DNA from: Pseudomonadota bacterium
GTDB taxonomy: Bacteria; Pseudomonadota; Alphaproteobacteria; Acetobacterales; Acetobacteraceae
Assembly (NCBI GenBank): GCA_021807975.1
Contig: JAKBCJ010000034.1
Span: 1-18,913, forward strand
Direction of reading: 5' to 3'
DNA length: 18,913 nucleotides
The notes below the pieces were generated by a model. That model was not told the origin of the DNA. It saw nothing but the letters and a program-made list of their open reading frames with translations, and ran no database searches. This document shows positions 18,233-18,913 of this stretch, piece by piece. Position 1 is the stretch's first letter. Every line of letters begins with the position of its first letter. The translations under genes and the position numbers were made by a program.

Positions 18233-18913
18233 ACGACTCCCCTACCCGCCCCGCCAACCACTTCAAGCCCTTCGCATGGGATGACGCCCTGCGCCTGGAC
18301 ACCGCGCTGTCCGAGGACGAGCGCGCCATCCGTGACGCCGCGCACGCATTCTGCCAGGAGAAACTGTTTCCCCGCGTTCTGATGGCGAACCGGCAGGAAA
18401 AGTTCGACCGCGAAATCATGAACGAGTTCGGGGAAATGGGCTTCCTCGGCGCCACGCTGGACGGATACGGCTGCGCCGGCGTCAACTACGTCAGTTACGG
18501 CCTGATCTCCCGCGAGGTGGAACGCGTCGACTCCGGTTACCGTTCGGCGTTTTCGGTACAGTCCTCGCTGGTGATGTATCCGATCTACGCCTTCGGGTCC
18601 GAGGATCAGCGCCAGAAATATCTGCCGAAGCTGCGCAGCGGTGAGTTTGTCGGCTGTTTCGGCCTGACCGAACCGGACGCCGGCTCCGACCCCGCCTCGA
18701 TGCGGACCCGGGCGAAGAAAGTCGATGGCGGGTTTCTGCTGAACGGGTCGAAGACCTGGATCACCAACGCCCCGATCGCCGATGTGCTGGTGGTGTGGGC
18801 GAAGGACGACGCCGGCGACATCCGCGGCTACATCCTGGAACGCGGCATGGTCGGTCTCACCCAGCCGAAGATCGAGGGCAAGTTCTCACTGCGCGCCTCG
18901 GTCACCGGCATGA
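18229..18913 (+). CDS. gcdH: Acyl-CoA dehydrogenase, glutaryl-CoA dehydrogenase-like; 3' end beyond the window
   Basis: The visible 228 residues match the N-terminal and middle domains of the acyl-CoA dehydrogenase family. VERVDSGYRSAFSVQSSLVM (97-116), CFGLTEPDAGSD (143-154) and KTWITNAPIADV (175-186) are close to glutaryl-CoA dehydrogenases, which oxidise and decarboxylate glutaryl-CoA to crotonyl-CoA with FAD during lysine, tryptophan or aromatic acid breakdown. The catalytic glutamate lies in the missing C-terminal part, so the subfamily rests on the N-terminal half. The visible end, LRASVTGM, has Met where I recall Glu in relatives (TGEI). The ATG overlaps the helicase stop (ATGA), an unusual partner for a catabolic gene. 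A CoA-transferase often accompanies this gene, but none is seen before the right edge. Confidence 0.87.

Overview
The window is GC-rich bacterial DNA with tightly packed genes and short overlaps. The gene families point to an alphaproteobacterium, most likely of the Rhodospirillales/Acetobacteraceae type: the ABC1 kinase of the KVAQ type, the RhlE-like helicase with long tails, and the oxalyl-CoA/formyl-CoA operon with an FCD regulator. The taxonomic call is inference from protein style, not from a marker gene. There are no rRNA, tRNA, CRISPR, insertion-sequence or phage genes in the window.

Layout. Positions 1-4107 are on the minus strand: a secreted RTX-like zinc metalloprotease cut by the left edge, an ABC1/UbiB-family kinase, a 3-hydroxyisobutyrate-dehydrogenase-like oxidoreductase and a small carboxymuconolactone-decarboxylase-family protein. 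Positions 4195-5769 hold two convergent SDR genes that share an inverted repeat across their 3' ends. A beta-barrel porin with a signal peptide follows (5991-7199), preceded by a 215-base divergent intergenic region. Positions 7486-9824 look like one operon: a 3-oxoadipyl-CoA-type thiolase followed by an LrgA/LrgB membrane pair. A membrane PAS sensor protein without a visible output domain lies opposite (9830-11425).

Positions 11687-15409 form the clearest functional unit: an FCD-type GntR regulator, oxalyl-CoA decarboxylase (oxc) and formyl-CoA:oxalate CoA-transferase (frc). Together these activate oxalate to oxalyl-CoA and decarboxylate it to formyl-CoA, which hands its CoA to the next oxalate. 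The regulator overlaps oxc by one base, so it is almost certainly the local regulator. An 867-base stretch without a convincing gene follows (15410-16276); it carries two promoter-like signals and a symmetric dyad. A DEAD-box RNA helicase with long low-complexity tails comes next, overlapping the start of a glutaryl-CoA-dehydrogenase-like gene that runs off the right edge.

The theme is CoA-thioester and small-carboxylate metabolism (oxalate, oxoadipyl-CoA, glutaryl-CoA, hydroxyacid-type dehydrogenases). No wholly new system is evident. The points most worth a second look are an SDR lacking the canonical Ser/Tyr catalytic residues, a pentanucleotide tandem repeat in the divergent promoter region of the oxalate operon, the orphan PAS sensor, the thiolase-LrgAB pairing, and an unexplained promoter-like signal in the gene-free stretch.
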